Assembly (NCBI RefSeq): GCF_042681025.1
Contig: NZ_JBHUER010000014.1
Coordinates: 23,824-87,823 of the forward strand
Origin: Methylopila henanensis
GTDB taxonomy: Bacteria; Pseudomonadota; Alphaproteobacteria; Rhizobiales; Methylopilaceae
Length of the DNA: 64,000 bases
Direction: 5' to 3'
Under the pieces are notes generated by a model, which worked only from the letters and a program-made list of their open reading frames with translations, had not been told where the DNA came from and made no database searches. This document shows, piece by piece, positions 8,853 to 17,565 of this stretch (positions are counted from its first letter, which is position 1; each line of letters opens with the position of its first letter). The position numbers and the translations under genes are program-made.

Positions 8853-9055
8853 GGCGTTTCGACTCCCCACAAGGCGGCAGGCCGGGCCGATCCGGCGGGC
8901 CGCGGCGGAGGCGGATATAGCCCGCCGCGCCACGCCGCCAAGCCCCGGCCGCCGACCTGCGCGCCGGCTTCGCGCGGCCGGCGGGCGCCGTTTCGCGCGC
9001 CGGTGTGACGTCTCGAATCTTGACACCGCGGCCCGTCTCCCGGATGCCTTGGGGG

Positions 9056-9421
9056 ATGGTCGGTGTGTCGAAGACGAGTTCGTCGAAGGTCACGCGCTTC
9101 TGCGCGCGGCTCGCGATGGCCTTGTGCCTTGTCCTCATCGGCCTCGGCGGCGCCGTCGAGCGCGGCCAGCCGGAGCATGCCGGCCTCGACTCCGAGATCG
9201 CGCTCGCCGTCTCCACGGACGCCGGGCAGGGGACGGAGGGCGCCGACGGCAAGGCGCTCGGCTCCATCGACCATGGCTGCCACGGCTGCGCGGCGGTCGC
9301 GCGGCCGCTGCCGCTCGGCGCGGCGACCCTGGTCGTCTTCCAGGAGCGGCTCGCCTGGGCCTCGGCTCCCTCGGCTTCGGGCCGCGAGCCGCTCATCGAC
9401 CTGCCGCCTCCACGCGCCTGA
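9056..9421 (+). CDS. Hypothetical exported protein upstream of czcCBA
   Basis: About 121 residues from ATG 9056 (in-frame ATG 9044 and GTG 9005 are alternatives). The N-terminus (RFCARLAMALCLVLIGLGG) is a signal peptide or membrane anchor. The body contains a Cys/His cluster, DHGCHGCAAV, that could bind a metal or copper/zinc pair. It lies 68 bases before the metal efflux genes in the same direction, so a metal sensor or chaperone role is plausible but unproved. I do not recognise a named family. Confidence 0.6.
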   Translation: MVGVSKTSSSKVTRFCARLAMALCLVLIGLGGAVERGQPEHAGLDSEIALAVSTDAGQGTEGADGKALGSIDHGCHGCAAVARPLPLGAATLVVFQERLAWASAPSASGREPLIDLPPPRA

Positions 9422-9489
9422 CCTGAACGCTTCCGTGCCGACGCGCGCGTGACGCGCGCGTTCCCGCTCGCGTGTTTTCAGGTTGGATC

Positions 9490-10761
9490 ATGCTTTTCAG
9501 AACCCGCGCGCTCGCGCTGGGGGCGGCGCTCGCGCTGCTGCCCGCGCCGGCGACGCACGCCGCGTCCTCCACGCGGACCCTTACGCTTTCGCAGGCGCTG
9601 TCCCGCGCCGTCGCCTCGCATCCCGGCCTCGCCGCCGCGGATCGGGAGATAGGCGCCGCCTCGGGGCGCGGCGTCCAGTCGGGCGCCTTCCCCAATCCCG
9701 AGCTGTCCTTCGAGCTCGACAACGCCTTCGGCTCGAAGGAGAAGCGCAATCTCGACGCCGCCGAGACGACGCTGCAGATCAGCCAGCTGTTCGAACTCGG
9801 GGGCAAGCGCGGCGCCCGCATGGCGGCGGCCGCGGCGGAGATCGACGCCGCGCGCTGGGACCGGGGCGCGACGCGGCTGCAGGTGCTGGCGGAGACCGCC
9901 GAGGCCTTCGCGCGGACGCTCGGCGCCCAGCGGCGCGTGGTCGAGCTCGAGAATCAGGTCGAGGATCTCGATCGCCTCACGCCGCTGCTGCAGCGGCGCG
10001 TCGAGGCCGGCGCCTCGTCGAGCGCCGAGATCGCGCGGGGCCGGCTCGCGACCGAGACGACGCGCGTCGAACTCGCCAAGGGCCGGGCGGCGTTCCAGGC
10101 GGCCCGGCGCGAGCTTTCGGTCCTGATCGGGGAGAGGGCGCCGTCCTTCGCCACGGTCGGCGGCGATCTCGCGCGCATCGGCGCGCCGCCGTCCTTCGAC
10201 GTCCTGATGGCGCGGGCGCGCCAGAACCCGCAGCTCACGCGCTTCACCGCGGTGAAGGCGCAGCGGCGCGCGCTGCTGGCGCAGGCCCAGGCGCAGGCCA
10301 TCCCGGACGTCACGGCCGGCGTCGGATGGCGGCACTACCGCGAGGACAGGTCGAACGCCGTCATGGCCTCGCTCAGCGTGCCGCTGCCGGCGTTCGACCG
10401 GAATCGCGGCGGCGTGATCGAGGCGACCGAAACGCTCGCCAAGACGGACGCCGAACGGGCCGCCGCCGAGCGCGCCCTGACGGTGATGGTCGGGCGCGCC
10501 TATGACGCGCTCCGCGGCGCCTATGACGAGGCCCGGCTCACCCGCGCCAGCGTCCTGCCGGTCGCGCGCGAGGCCTATGAGGCCGTCCGCTCCGGCTATG
10601 CCGAAGGGCGCTACTCGCTGCTCGAGCTGCTCGAGGCGCGCGCCGCGCTGTCCGAGGCCACCCTCAAGGAGATCGACGCGCTCGTCTCCTTCCACGCGAC
10701 GCTCGCCAGCCTCGAAGGGCTGACGGGATCCGCCCTCGTCCTGTCCCGGAGAGCCCAATGA
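9490..10761 (+). CDS. czcC: CzcC-like outer-membrane efflux protein (TolC family)
   Basis: A 423-residue protein with a signal peptide (ALGAALALLPAPATHA) and two outer-membrane efflux repeats: LTLSQALSRAVASHPGLAA, FPNPELSFELDNAFGS and the coiled-coil-rich second half (REAYEAVRSGYAEGRYSLLELLEARAAL). This forms the outer-membrane channel of an RND efflux system. The ATG at 9490 starts directly at a good signal peptide; the upstream GTG at 9472 would add six residues. The stop overlaps the next start (ATGA). Confidence 0.9.
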   Translation: MLFRTRALALGAALALLPAPATHAASSTRTLTLSQALSRAVASHPGLAAADREIGAASGRGVQSGAFPNPELSFELDNAFGSKEKRNLDAAETTLQISQLFELGGKRGARMAAAAAEIDAARWDRGATRLQVLAETAEAFARTLGAQRRVVELENQVEDLDRLTPLLQRRVEAGASSSAEIARGRLATETTRVELAKGRAAFQAARRELSVLIGERAPSFATVGGDLARIGAPPSFDVLMARARQNPQLTRFTAVKAQRRALLAQAQAQAIPDVTAGVGWRHYREDRSNAVMASLSVPLPAFDRNRGGVIEATETLAKTDAERAAAERALTVMVGRAYDALRGAYDEARLTRASVLPVAREAYEAVRSGYAEGRYSLLELLEARAALSEATLKEIDALVSFHATLASLEGLTGSALVLSRRAQ

Positions 10762-11048
10762 CCTCCCGTTCCACCGTTCTCGCGTCCGCCGCCTTTGGCC
10801 TGATCGCGCTTGCGACGCCGGTCGCCGCGGAGGCCGCCCCGCGTTGCGACGACCGCGCCGGCGCGGTCCGGCACGGCGCCCGCGACGGCCACGATCATGC
10901 GATCGGCCCGGAGCACCGCGGCCACCGCCACGGCCAGAAGACCCACAACTTCAAAGGCTATGCGCTGAAGCCGCGCTGCGCCGGCCCGGCGCCGTCGGCG
11001 CGGCCGACGCCCGGCCTGACGCCCTCGAGCCGGAGCGACCGCTCATGA
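10758..11048 (+). CDS. His-rich periplasmic protein within czc operon
   Basis: A 96-residue protein with a cleavable signal peptide ending near AEAAPRC. The mature part has a His-rich stretch (GARDGHDHAIGPEHRGHRHGQKTH) and two Cys (CDDRAG and PRCAGP). It overlaps both czcC and czcB by 4 bases, so it is a genuine member of the operon. A periplasmic metal-binding or metal-delivery role is inferred from composition and position. No named family recognised. Confidence 0.72.
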   Translation: MTSRSTVLASAAFGLIALATPVAAEAAPRCDDRAGAVRHGARDGHDHAIGPEHRGHRHGQKTHNFKGYALKPRCAGPAPSARPTPGLTPSSRSDRS

Positions 11049-12280
11049 GCCGTTCGCTTCTTCGCGACGCCGCCGTCCTCGTGGTCGGGGGCGCCGTCGG
11101 CGCCGGCGGGCTCTACGCCGTCCAGCAGGGCCCCTCGGCCATCGCCGCCCGGGCGCTCGCGCTTTACTCCGGCCTGATGGGCGGCGAGGGCCACGCCCAT
11201 GCCGAAGCCCCGGCCAAGGCGGCGGCCGCGGACGATCACGACAAGGACGACGGTCACAGCCATGGCGCGGACGACGCCCACGCCGGGGACGACGGCCACG
11301 ATCATGGTTCCGGGAAGGAGGACGGCCACGGCCATGACGCGCCGAAGCCCGGGGCCGACGCGGACGCGCCGGCGCAGGCGGCGGCGGTCGGTTCAGGCGA
11401 CGACGGACATGGCCACGGCGCCGGGAAGGACGACGACGGTCATGGCCATGGCGCGGAGCTTCCCGAAGGCGTCGTCGAACTCGGCGACGCCAAGGTGAAG
11501 GCCGCGGGCGTCGTGCTGGAGACGGTCGGGGCCTCGACGCTGCGGGAGGAGCTGCAGCTCAACGGCATCGTGCAGGCCAATCAGGAGGCGGTGGCGCAGG
11601 TGACGCCGCGCTTTCCCGGCGTCATCCGCACCCTCGCCAAGCGCCTCGGCGACGAGGTGAAGAAGGGCGACCTGCTGGCGGTGGTCGAAAGCAACCAGAG
11701 CCTGACCACCTACGAACTCCGGGCGCCCATGTCCGGCGTCGTCACCGAGCGCCAGGCCTCGTTCGGCGAATATGTCTCCGAGCAGAAGCCCGCCTTCGTC
11801 GTGACGGACCTCTCGACGCTCTGGGTCGATTTCTCCGTCTACCGCCGGGATCTCGCCAAGGTCTCGGTCGGCGCGGCGGTGCGGGTCGATCCCGAGGACG
11901 GCGGAGCGCCGATCGAGGCGAAAATCTCCTATCTCTCGCCGATCGGCACCGCCGACACCCAGAGCGCCGTGGCCCGGGTCGTGATCCCGAACGACGGCCG
12001 CTTCCGGCCGGGCCTGTTCGCCACCGGAGCGCTCGCCACCGCCGAACGAAGCGTGCCGCTGGCCGTGTCCGTCGACGCGGTCCAGACGCTCGAAGGCCGC
12101 GAGGTGGTGTTCGTCCGCGAGGGCGACCGCTTCGCCGCCCGCGACGTGACGCTCGGCCGCCGCGACGGCCGCGTGGTGGAGGTCATGTCCGGCCTCCGCG
12201 CCGGCGAGGCCTACGCTGCGCGCAACAGCTTCGTGGTGAAGGCCGAACTCGCCAAGGGGAGCGCGAGCCATGAGCATTGA
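11045..12280 (+). CDS. czcB: CzcB-like periplasmic adaptor (RND membrane fusion protein)
   Basis: A 411-residue membrane-fusion protein. After an N-terminal anchor (DAAVLVVGGAVGAGGLYAV) comes an unusual linker, about residues 53-138, packed with Asp, Gly and His (repeats such as DDGHGHG and KDDDGHGHG). The conserved adaptor core follows: QLNGIVQANQEAVAQVTPRFPG, the lipoyl-like ELRAPMSGVV, and the beta-barrel VYRRDLAKVSVG. It links CzcA to CzcC in efflux of Co2+, Zn2+ or Cd2+. The His-rich linker probably binds metal in the periplasm. Confidence 0.9.
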   Translation: MSRSLLRDAAVLVVGGAVGAGGLYAVQQGPSAIAARALALYSGLMGGEGHAHAEAPAKAAAADDHDKDDGHSHGADDAHAGDDGHDHGSGKEDGHGHDAPKPGADADAPAQAAAVGSGDDGHGHGAGKDDDGHGHGAELPEGVVELGDAKVKAAGVVLETVGASTLREELQLNGIVQANQEAVAQVTPRFPGVIRTLAKRLGDEVKKGDLLAVVESNQSLTTYELRAPMSGVVTERQASFGEYVSEQKPAFVVTDLSTLWVDFSVYRRDLAKVSVGAAVRVDPEDGGAPIEAKISYLSPIGTADTQSAVARVVIPNDGRFRPGLFATGALATAERSVPLAVSVDAVQTLEGREVVFVREGDRFAARDVTLGRRDGRVVEVMSGLRAGEAYAARNSFVVKAELAKGSASHEH

Positions 12281-12322
12281 GGCTTTCGGGCAGGTCCGCG
12301 ACGCTGGCCGGAGCGCCCGGCC

Positions 12323-15300
12323 ATGATCGAGCGCATTCTCGCCTTCTCGATCGCCCGGCGCTGGCTGGTGATGTTCGCCTGCCTCGGCGTGGCGGCGCTC
12401 GGCGCGTGGAGCTTCATGCGCCTGCCGATCGACGCGGTCCCGGACATCACCAACGTTCAGGTGCAGATCAACACCACCGCGCCGGGCTTCTCGCCGCTGG
12501 AGGTGGAGCAGCGCATCACCTTCCCGCTGGAGACCAGCATGGGCGGGCTGCCGGGCCTGGACTACACCCGCTCCCTGTCCCGCTACGGCCTCGCGCAGGT
12601 CACGGTGGTGTTCAAGGACGGCACCGACATCTACTTCGCGCGCCAGCTCGTTAACGAACGCCTGAGCCAGGTGAAGGACCAGTTTCCGCCGGCGACCGAA
12701 ACCGCCATGGGGCCGATCTCCACCGGCCTCGGCGAGATCTACAACTATGTGGTCGACGCCCGGCCCGGCGCGACGAAGCCGGACGGCTCGGCCTACAGCC
12801 CCGCCGATCTCAGGACGATCCAGGACTGGATCATCACGCCCCAGCTCCGCACCGTGCCGGGCGTCGTCGAGGTCAACACCATCGGCGGCTACGAACGGCA
12901 GCTTCACGTTCTGCCAAACCCGGCGCGGCTGATGGCCTACGGCCTGACCTTCCGGGACGTGATGACGGCGCTCAGCGCCAACAACGCCAATGTGGGCGCC
13001 GGCTACATCGAGCGGAACGGCGAGCAATATCTGGTGCGCACGCCGGGGCAGGCGCTCTCGGCGGAGGACGTGGGCGCCATCGTCATCAACGCCCATGCGG
13101 GCACGCCGGTCCGGGTGTCGGACGTGGCCGAGGTGAAGGACGGCCTGGAGCTGCGCAACGGCGCCGCCACGCTCAACGGCCATGAGGTGGTGCTCGGCAC
13201 CACCATGCTGCTGATCGGGGAGAACAGCCGCACGGTCGCGGAGCGCGTCGCGAACAAGCTCGGCGAGGTGCGGAAGTCGCTGCCGGAAGGGGTCGAGGCG
13301 CGGCCGGTCTACGACCGCTCGACGCTGGTGGAGGCCACCATCGCCACCGTCGAGAAGAATCTCGTCGAGGGTGCGCTGTTCGTGATCGCGGTGCTGTTCC
13401 TGCTGCTCGGCAACATCCGGGCGGCGATCGTGACAGCCTGCGTCATCCCGCTCGCCATGCTCTTCACCATCACCGGCATGGTGGAGAACAGGGTATCGGC
13501 GAACCTGATGAGCCTCGGCGCGATCGACTTCGGCGTCATTATCGACGGCGCCGTCATCATCGTGGAGAACTGCCTGCGCCTGCTGGCGCACGAGCAGGCG
13601 CGCCGGGGCCGGCTGCTGACCATGCCGGAGCGGTTCGAGACCATCTTGGCCGGCGCAAGCGAGGTCGTCCGGCCGAGCCTGTTCGGCACCATGATCATCG
13701 CGGTGGTCTATCTGCCGGTGCTCACGCTCACGGGCGTGGAAGGCAAGATGTTCACGCCGATGGCGGTGACGGTGCTGATGGCGCTGCTCGGCGCCTCGAT
13801 CTTCTCCATGACCTTCGTGCCGGCCGCGATCGCTATCTTCGTCACGGGCCGCGTCCAGGAGAAGGAGAACTGGTTCATGCGGGGCGCCCGCGTGACCTAC
13901 AAGCCGCTGCTCGGGCTGATGATCCGGCTGCGCTGGGTCGTGGCGCCGGCGGCGGCCGCGCTGGTGATCGTGACCGGGATCGCCGCCTCGCGCATGGGCG
14001 GCGAGTTCATCCCGAGCCTCGACGAGGGCGACGCGGCCGTGCAGGCGCTGCGCGTGCCGGGCACAAGCCTCACCCAGTCACTCGAAATGCAGACGGCGCT
14101 CGAGAAACGTCTGCTGCAGTTGCCGGAGGTGAAGGAGGTGTTCGCCCGCACCGGCGTCGCCGAGGTGGCGACCGACGCCATGCCGCCGTCGATCTCCGAC
14201 GGCTACGTGATGCTGAAACCCCGGTCGGAATGGCCTGATCCGAAGAAGACCAAGGCCGAGCTTATGGAGGACGTGGAGAAGGCCGCGGAGGAGATCCCGG
14301 GCTCGAACTACGAGCTGTCGCAGCCGATCCAGCTCCGCTTCAACGAGCTGATCTCGGGCGTGCGCTCGGACGTGGGCGTGAAGATCTTCGGCGACGACCT
14401 CGACACGCTGCTGAAGGTGGCGGGCGAGGTCCAGGCCGTCCTCCAGAAGGTCCCCGGCGCGGCGGACGTGAAGACCGAGCAGGTCGCCGGCCTGCCGATT
14501 CTGACCGTCAAGCTCGACCGGGCGGCGCTGGCCCGCCACGGCGTCAGCATCGCCGACGTGCAGGAGATCGTGGAGATCGCGGTCGGAGGCAAGGAGGCCG
14601 GGCAGATCTTCGAGGGCGACCGTCGCTTCGACATCGTGATGCGGCTGCCCGAGCGGCTGCGCACCGACATCGAGGCGCTGAAGGCCCTGCCGGTGCCCCT
14701 CCCGGCGCCGGACGGCGGCGAGCCGCAGGCGACGCCCGCGGTCTTCGGCGCTCCCGCCTCCCGGGTCCGCTACGTTCCGCTCGCGACGCTCGCCGCGCTG
14801 GAGGTGGCGCCGGGGCCGAACCAGATCAGCCGCGAGAACGGCAAGCGCCGCATCGTGGTGTCGGCCAATGTGCGCGACCGGGACCTCGGCTCGTTCGTGG
14901 GCGAGGCGCAGCGGGCCATCGGCGACGGGGTGAAGCTTCCCGCCGGCTACTGGATCGGCTGGGGCGGGCAGTTCGAGCAGCTCGTCTCCGCCACCGAGCG
15001 GCTCGCCATCGTGACGCCGATCGCGCTCGGGCTGATCTTCGTGCTGCTGTTCATGAGCCTCGGTTCGTTCAAGGACGCCGCGCTGGTGTTCTCCGGCGTG
15101 CCGCTGGCGCTGACCGGGGGCGTCGCGGCGCTGCTCCTCCGCGACATCCCGCTGTCGATCTCGGCGGGCGTCGGTTTCATCGCCCTGTCGGGGGTCGCGG
15201 TGCTGAACGGCCTCGTGATCATCGCCTTCATCCAGAAGCTGAGGGCGCAGGGGAAGGAGCTGATCGAGGCCGTGACGGAAGGGGCGCTCACGCGGCTGAG

Positions 15301-15559
15301 GCCGGTCCTCATGACCGCGATGGTGGCCTCGCTCGGCTTCGTGCCCATGGCGATCGCGACCGGCCCCGGCGCCGAAGTGCAGCGGCCGCTCGCGACCGTG
15401 GTGATCGGCGGGATCGTGTCGTCCACGATCCTGACGCTGCTGGTGCTGCCGGCGCTCTACGTGCTGTTCGCCCGCAGACGGCGGAAGCCCGATCCGGCCC
15501 CGCAGCCGGACGCGGAGCAGGCGGTCGCGCCAAGAGGCCTTGGAGCGAATGATCCATGA
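12323..15559 (+). CDS. czcA: CzcA-like heavy-metal RND efflux pump
   Basis: A 1078-residue HME-RND inner-membrane proton antiporter. TM1 is near residues 10-30, followed by DAVPDITNVQVQINTTAPG and the porter domain. The proton-relay motif in TM4 (AIDFGVIIDGAVIIVEN) carries the Asp and Glu residues typical of divalent-metal pumps; the second half has GGEFIPSLDEGD and a matching C-terminal helix bundle (LSGVAVLNGLVIIAF). It exports divalent metal ions through CzcB and CzcC. It starts 42 bases after czcB. Specificity for Co/Zn/Cd versus Ni cannot be fixed by eye. Confidence 0.93.
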   Translation: MIERILAFSIARRWLVMFACLGVAALGAWSFMRLPIDAVPDITNVQVQINTTAPGFSPLEVEQRITFPLETSMGGLPGLDYTRSLSRYGLAQVTVVFKDGTDIYFARQLVNERLSQVKDQFPPATETAMGPISTGLGEIYNYVVDARPGATKPDGSAYSPADLRTIQDWIITPQLRTVPGVVEVNTIGGYERQLHVLPNPARLMAYGLTFRDVMTALSANNANVGAGYIERNGEQYLVRTPGQALSAEDVGAIVINAHAGTPVRVSDVAEVKDGLELRNGAATLNGHEVVLGTTMLLIGENSRTVAERVANKLGEVRKSLPEGVEARPVYDRSTLVEATIATVEKNLVEGALFVIAVLFLLLGNIRAAIVTACVIPLAMLFTITGMVENRVSANLMSLGAIDFGVIIDGAVIIVENCLRLLAHEQARRGRLLTMPERFETILAGASEVVRPSLFGTMIIAVVYLPVLTLTGVEGKMFTPMAVTVLMALLGASIFSMTFVPAAIAIFVTGRVQEKENWFMRGARVTYKPLLGLMIRLRWVVAPAAAALVIVTGIAASRMGGEFIPSLDEGDAAVQALRVPGTSLTQSLEMQTALEKRLLQLPEVKEVFARTGVAEVATDAMPPSISDGYVMLKPRSEWPDPKKTKAELMEDVEKAAEEIPGSNYELSQPIQLRFNELISGVRSDVGVKIFGDDLDTLLKVAGEVQAVLQKVPGAADVKTEQVAGLPILTVKLDRAALARHGVSIADVQEIVEIAVGGKEAGQIFEGDRRFDIVMRLPERLRTDIEALKALPVPLPAPDGGEPQATPAVFGAPASRVRYVPLATLAALEVAPGPNQISRENGKRRIVVSANVRDRDLGSFVGEAQRAIGDGVKLPAGYWIGWGGQFEQLVSATERLAIVTPIALGLIFVLLFMSLGSFKDAALVFSGVPLALTGGVAALLLRDIPLSISAGVGFIALSGVAVLNGLVIIAFIQKLRAQGKELIEAVTEGALTRLRPVLMTAMVASLGFVPMAIATGPGAEVQRPLATVVIGGIVSSTILTLLVLPALYVLFARRRRKPDPAPQPDAEQAVAPRGLGANDP

Positions 15560-15671
15560 CGCTTGCGGGGGGATGAGGCGCAGAGAAGTCGGATTGGACT
15601 TTTTTTTGGCTTGGAGCCCGCCGGCCGTCCCGTGATGCTGCTCCTCGGGATTGGCATGCCGGGGGGAAACG

Positions 15672-16031
15672 ATGCTGCTTCTGAGAACGCTCGTCGTGGC
15701 GGGCGCGATGTCCGCCGCGGCACCGGGGCATGCGCAGCAGGCGCCGGTCGATCGCGGCATGGCGCTCATGAGCGCCCGGGTCACCGCGGCCGGCGCCTTG
15801 ATCGACGGCGCCGGCGCCGTTTCGGCGCAGTCGATCGGGACCGGTCGCTACCTCGTGGAGTTCGGCCGGAACATCGAGGGCTGCACGATCATCCCGACGA
15901 GCCAGAACAACACCGGTATGACCTTCACGTCTTTGGCGACAGGTTCAAAGGCGGATGTCGTGATCCTATACGTGCCGTCCGGCGAGTATTACTCCGCCGC
16001 CTTCCAGATGATCGTCTATTGCTACAAGTGA
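15672..16031 (+). CDS. Small secreted protein, copy 1 of a two-member family
   Basis: A 119-residue protein with a signal peptide cleaved after GHAQ. The mature part begins DRGMALMSARV, continues GRYLVEFGRNIEGC and ends MIVYCYK, giving two Cys that could form a disulfide. A paralogue at 61836-62255 shares the same blocks (DRGMALMSARV, FGR, paired Cys, YC near the end). A strong GGGGGGAAACG leader precedes ATG 15672 and recurs before the paralogue. The alternating-hydrophobic pattern suggests a small beta-sandwich domain. Function unknown. Confidence 0.72.
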   Translation: MLLLRTLVVAGAMSAAAPGHAQQAPVDRGMALMSARVTAAGALIDGAGAVSAQSIGTGRYLVEFGRNIEGCTIIPTSQNNTGMTFTSLATGSKADVVILYVPSGEYYSAAFQMIVYCYK

Positions 16032-16104
16032 CGCATGCCGCCGACCCAGGTTCGTTCGAACCTGAGGGAAGATACTCAAACGGTGGCTAAACCATTGAAA
16101 AGAA

Positions 16105-16179
16105 TGGTGCCCGAAACAGGGATCGAACCTGTGACCCCACCCGTGTGAAGGGTGTGCTCTCCCGCTGAGCTATTCGGGC
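16105..16179 (-). tRNA. tRNA-Val (anticodon CAC)
   Basis: A full cloverleaf on the minus strand: 7-bp acceptor GCCCGAA/TTCGGGC, D-arm GCTC...GAGC, anticodon arm CACCC-TTCACAC-GGGTG with anticodon CAC, T-arm ACAGG-TTCGATC-CCTGT, discriminator A and an encoded CCA. Length 75 including CCA. It reads the Val codon GUG. Confidence 0.95.
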
Positions 16180-16259
16180 GCCGATGCGAGGACGGTCGTT
16201 TACGCCGGATCGAACCGGATTTCAATGGTCAGATCGCAGGCGGGCGGTCGAAACGGCGT

Positions 16260-16952
16260 TCAGGCGGCGAGGCCGAGGCGGCGCAGGGCGTCGTCGAGCT
16301 CGTCGAAATGGTCGATCACGACGTCGCCGCCGAGCTCGCGCGGGGGCGTCGTGGTGTAGCCGAAGCTCATGACCACGCTCGGGATTCCGGCCGCCTTCGC
16401 GGTTTCGACGTCGGTCGCGCTGTCGCCGATCATCACCGCGCGGGCGGGGTCGCCCCCGACGCGTTCGATCGCGCCGGTGAGCGGCTTCGGGTCGGGCTTC
16501 GCGACGCCGAAGGTGTCGCCGCCGACGATCGCGCCGAAGCGGTCTGCGGCGCCCAGTTCGTCGAGCAGCTTCACCGCGAAGCGCTCGAGCTTGTTGGTGC
16601 AGATCGCGAGCTTCGCGCCTGAGGCGGCGAGCCGGTCGAGCGCCGCCTCGGCGCCGGGGAACAGGTGGCTGCGGTCGGCGATGTGGGCGTCGTAATGGTC
16701 GAGAAACACGCGGTAGAGCTCGAGCACACGCTCCTCGGGCAGATCGACGCCCTCGGCGCGCAGGCCGCGCTCGACCAGCGCCCGCGCGCCGGCTCCCATC
16801 ATGCCGCGCACCTCCTCGGCCGGCAGCCGCGGAAGGCCCTCGGCCGCCATGGCCGCGGCGAGCGCCTCGACGAGGTCGGGCGCGGATTCCACCAGCGTGC
16901 CGTCGAGGTCGAACACCACGGTCAGCGGCGCGGGCGAGGAGGCGAGGGGCAT
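16260..16952 (-). CDS. gph: Phosphoglycolate phosphatase (HAD family)
   Basis: A 230-residue HAD hydrolase. Motif I is FDLDGTLVES, with the nucleophilic Asp first; motif II Thr is in LAICTNKLE; Lys and the acidic motif III/IV are in AKPDPKPL and MIGDSATDVETAKAAG. The family dephosphorylates 2-phosphoglycolate made by DNA repair or by RuBisCO oxygenation. The start at 16952 puts the DxDGT motif near residue 15, as in Gph. Another small phosphomonoester substrate cannot be excluded. Confidence 0.87.
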   Translation of the reverse strand: MPLASSPAPLTVVFDLDGTLVESAPDLVEALAAAMAAEGLPRLPAEEVRGMMGAGARALVERGLRAEGVDLPEERVLELYRVFLDHYDAHIADRSHLFPGAEAALDRLAASGAKLAICTNKLERFAVKLLDELGAADRFGAIVGGDTFGVAKPDPKPLTGAIERVGGDPARAVMIGDSATDVETAKAAGIPSVVMSFGYTTTPPRELGGDVVIDHFDELDDALRRLGLAA

Positions 16953-17129
16953 GGCGCGGGATTCCTGACGGGCCGGTAAGGGCGATAGGGCGCTGATTAC
17001 CGCCGCCGCCGCCGCCGCCGCAAGGCTGGCGTCCTGACGACCATGCCGGCGGGGGCGGCGGCTGCTAACCTGCCGGGCGGGATTCGCCGCCTTGTCGGCC
17101 GGGTCCCGCCCGATGAAGGAGGCCGTCCC

Positions 17130-17492
17130 ATGTCCATCGTCCGCACCGCGCTGCTCGCGTCGCTGGCCTGTCTTTCGGCAGGGGCGGCAAGCGCGCAGGA
17201 GTTCGCCTTCCTGGCTGCGCCGCAGACCGACCTCAACCGGATGTACCGCGTCGACAGGGAGACCGGCGAGGTCGGCTCCTGCCAGTATGCGGTGAAGGAG
17301 GGCGCGGTTGGCGTCACGCTGTGCTTCCCCGCGGGCGAGGGCGCCGGGCCGCAGGAGCCGGGCGTCTACGATCTCGCGGCCACCAACCACGCTAAGGAAG
17401 CCGGGGTGTTCCGCGTCGACCGTCGCACGGGCCGCATGAGCGTGTGCTACGTGCTGGGCGAACAGGTGGTCTGCACGCCGATGGCGCGCTAG
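17130..17492 (+). CDS. Hypothetical secreted protein with duplicated RVDRxTG motif
   Basis: A 120-residue protein starting at ATG 17130, which has a textbook AAGGAGG 7 bases upstream. A signal peptide (LLASLACLSAGAASAQ) is followed by a mature part with two related segments: MYRVDRETGEVGSCQY and VFRVDRRTGRMSVCYV, each with a Cys, plus two further Cys (TLCFP, QVVCTP). The repeat suggests a duplicated beta-hairpin or small blade fold. Exported, function unknown. Confidence 0.72.
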   Translation: MSIVRTALLASLACLSAGAASAQEFAFLAAPQTDLNRMYRVDRETGEVGSCQYAVKEGAVGVTLCFPAGEGAGPQEPGVYDLAATNHAKEAGVFRVDRRTGRMSVCYVLGEQVVCTPMAR

Positions 17493-17565
17493 GCGGGGGT
17501 CTGGCCGGGCCCGGCGCGCGCGTGCTAAACCGCCCCGCCTCGAAACACAGGAGTTCGTGCGCGAC

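Noticed and set aside
11393..13591. A 730-codon minus-strand frame opposite czcB/czcA
   Set aside because: Shadow frame full of His/Arg/Asp runs mirrored from the plus-strand genes.
15587..15608. Terminator after czcA
   Set aside because: A T8 run follows only a 4-5 bp stem; too weak to list as a feature.
16998..17022. A CCG-rich microsatellite
   Set aside because: Short GC-biased low-complexity run between genes; no evidence of phase variation.
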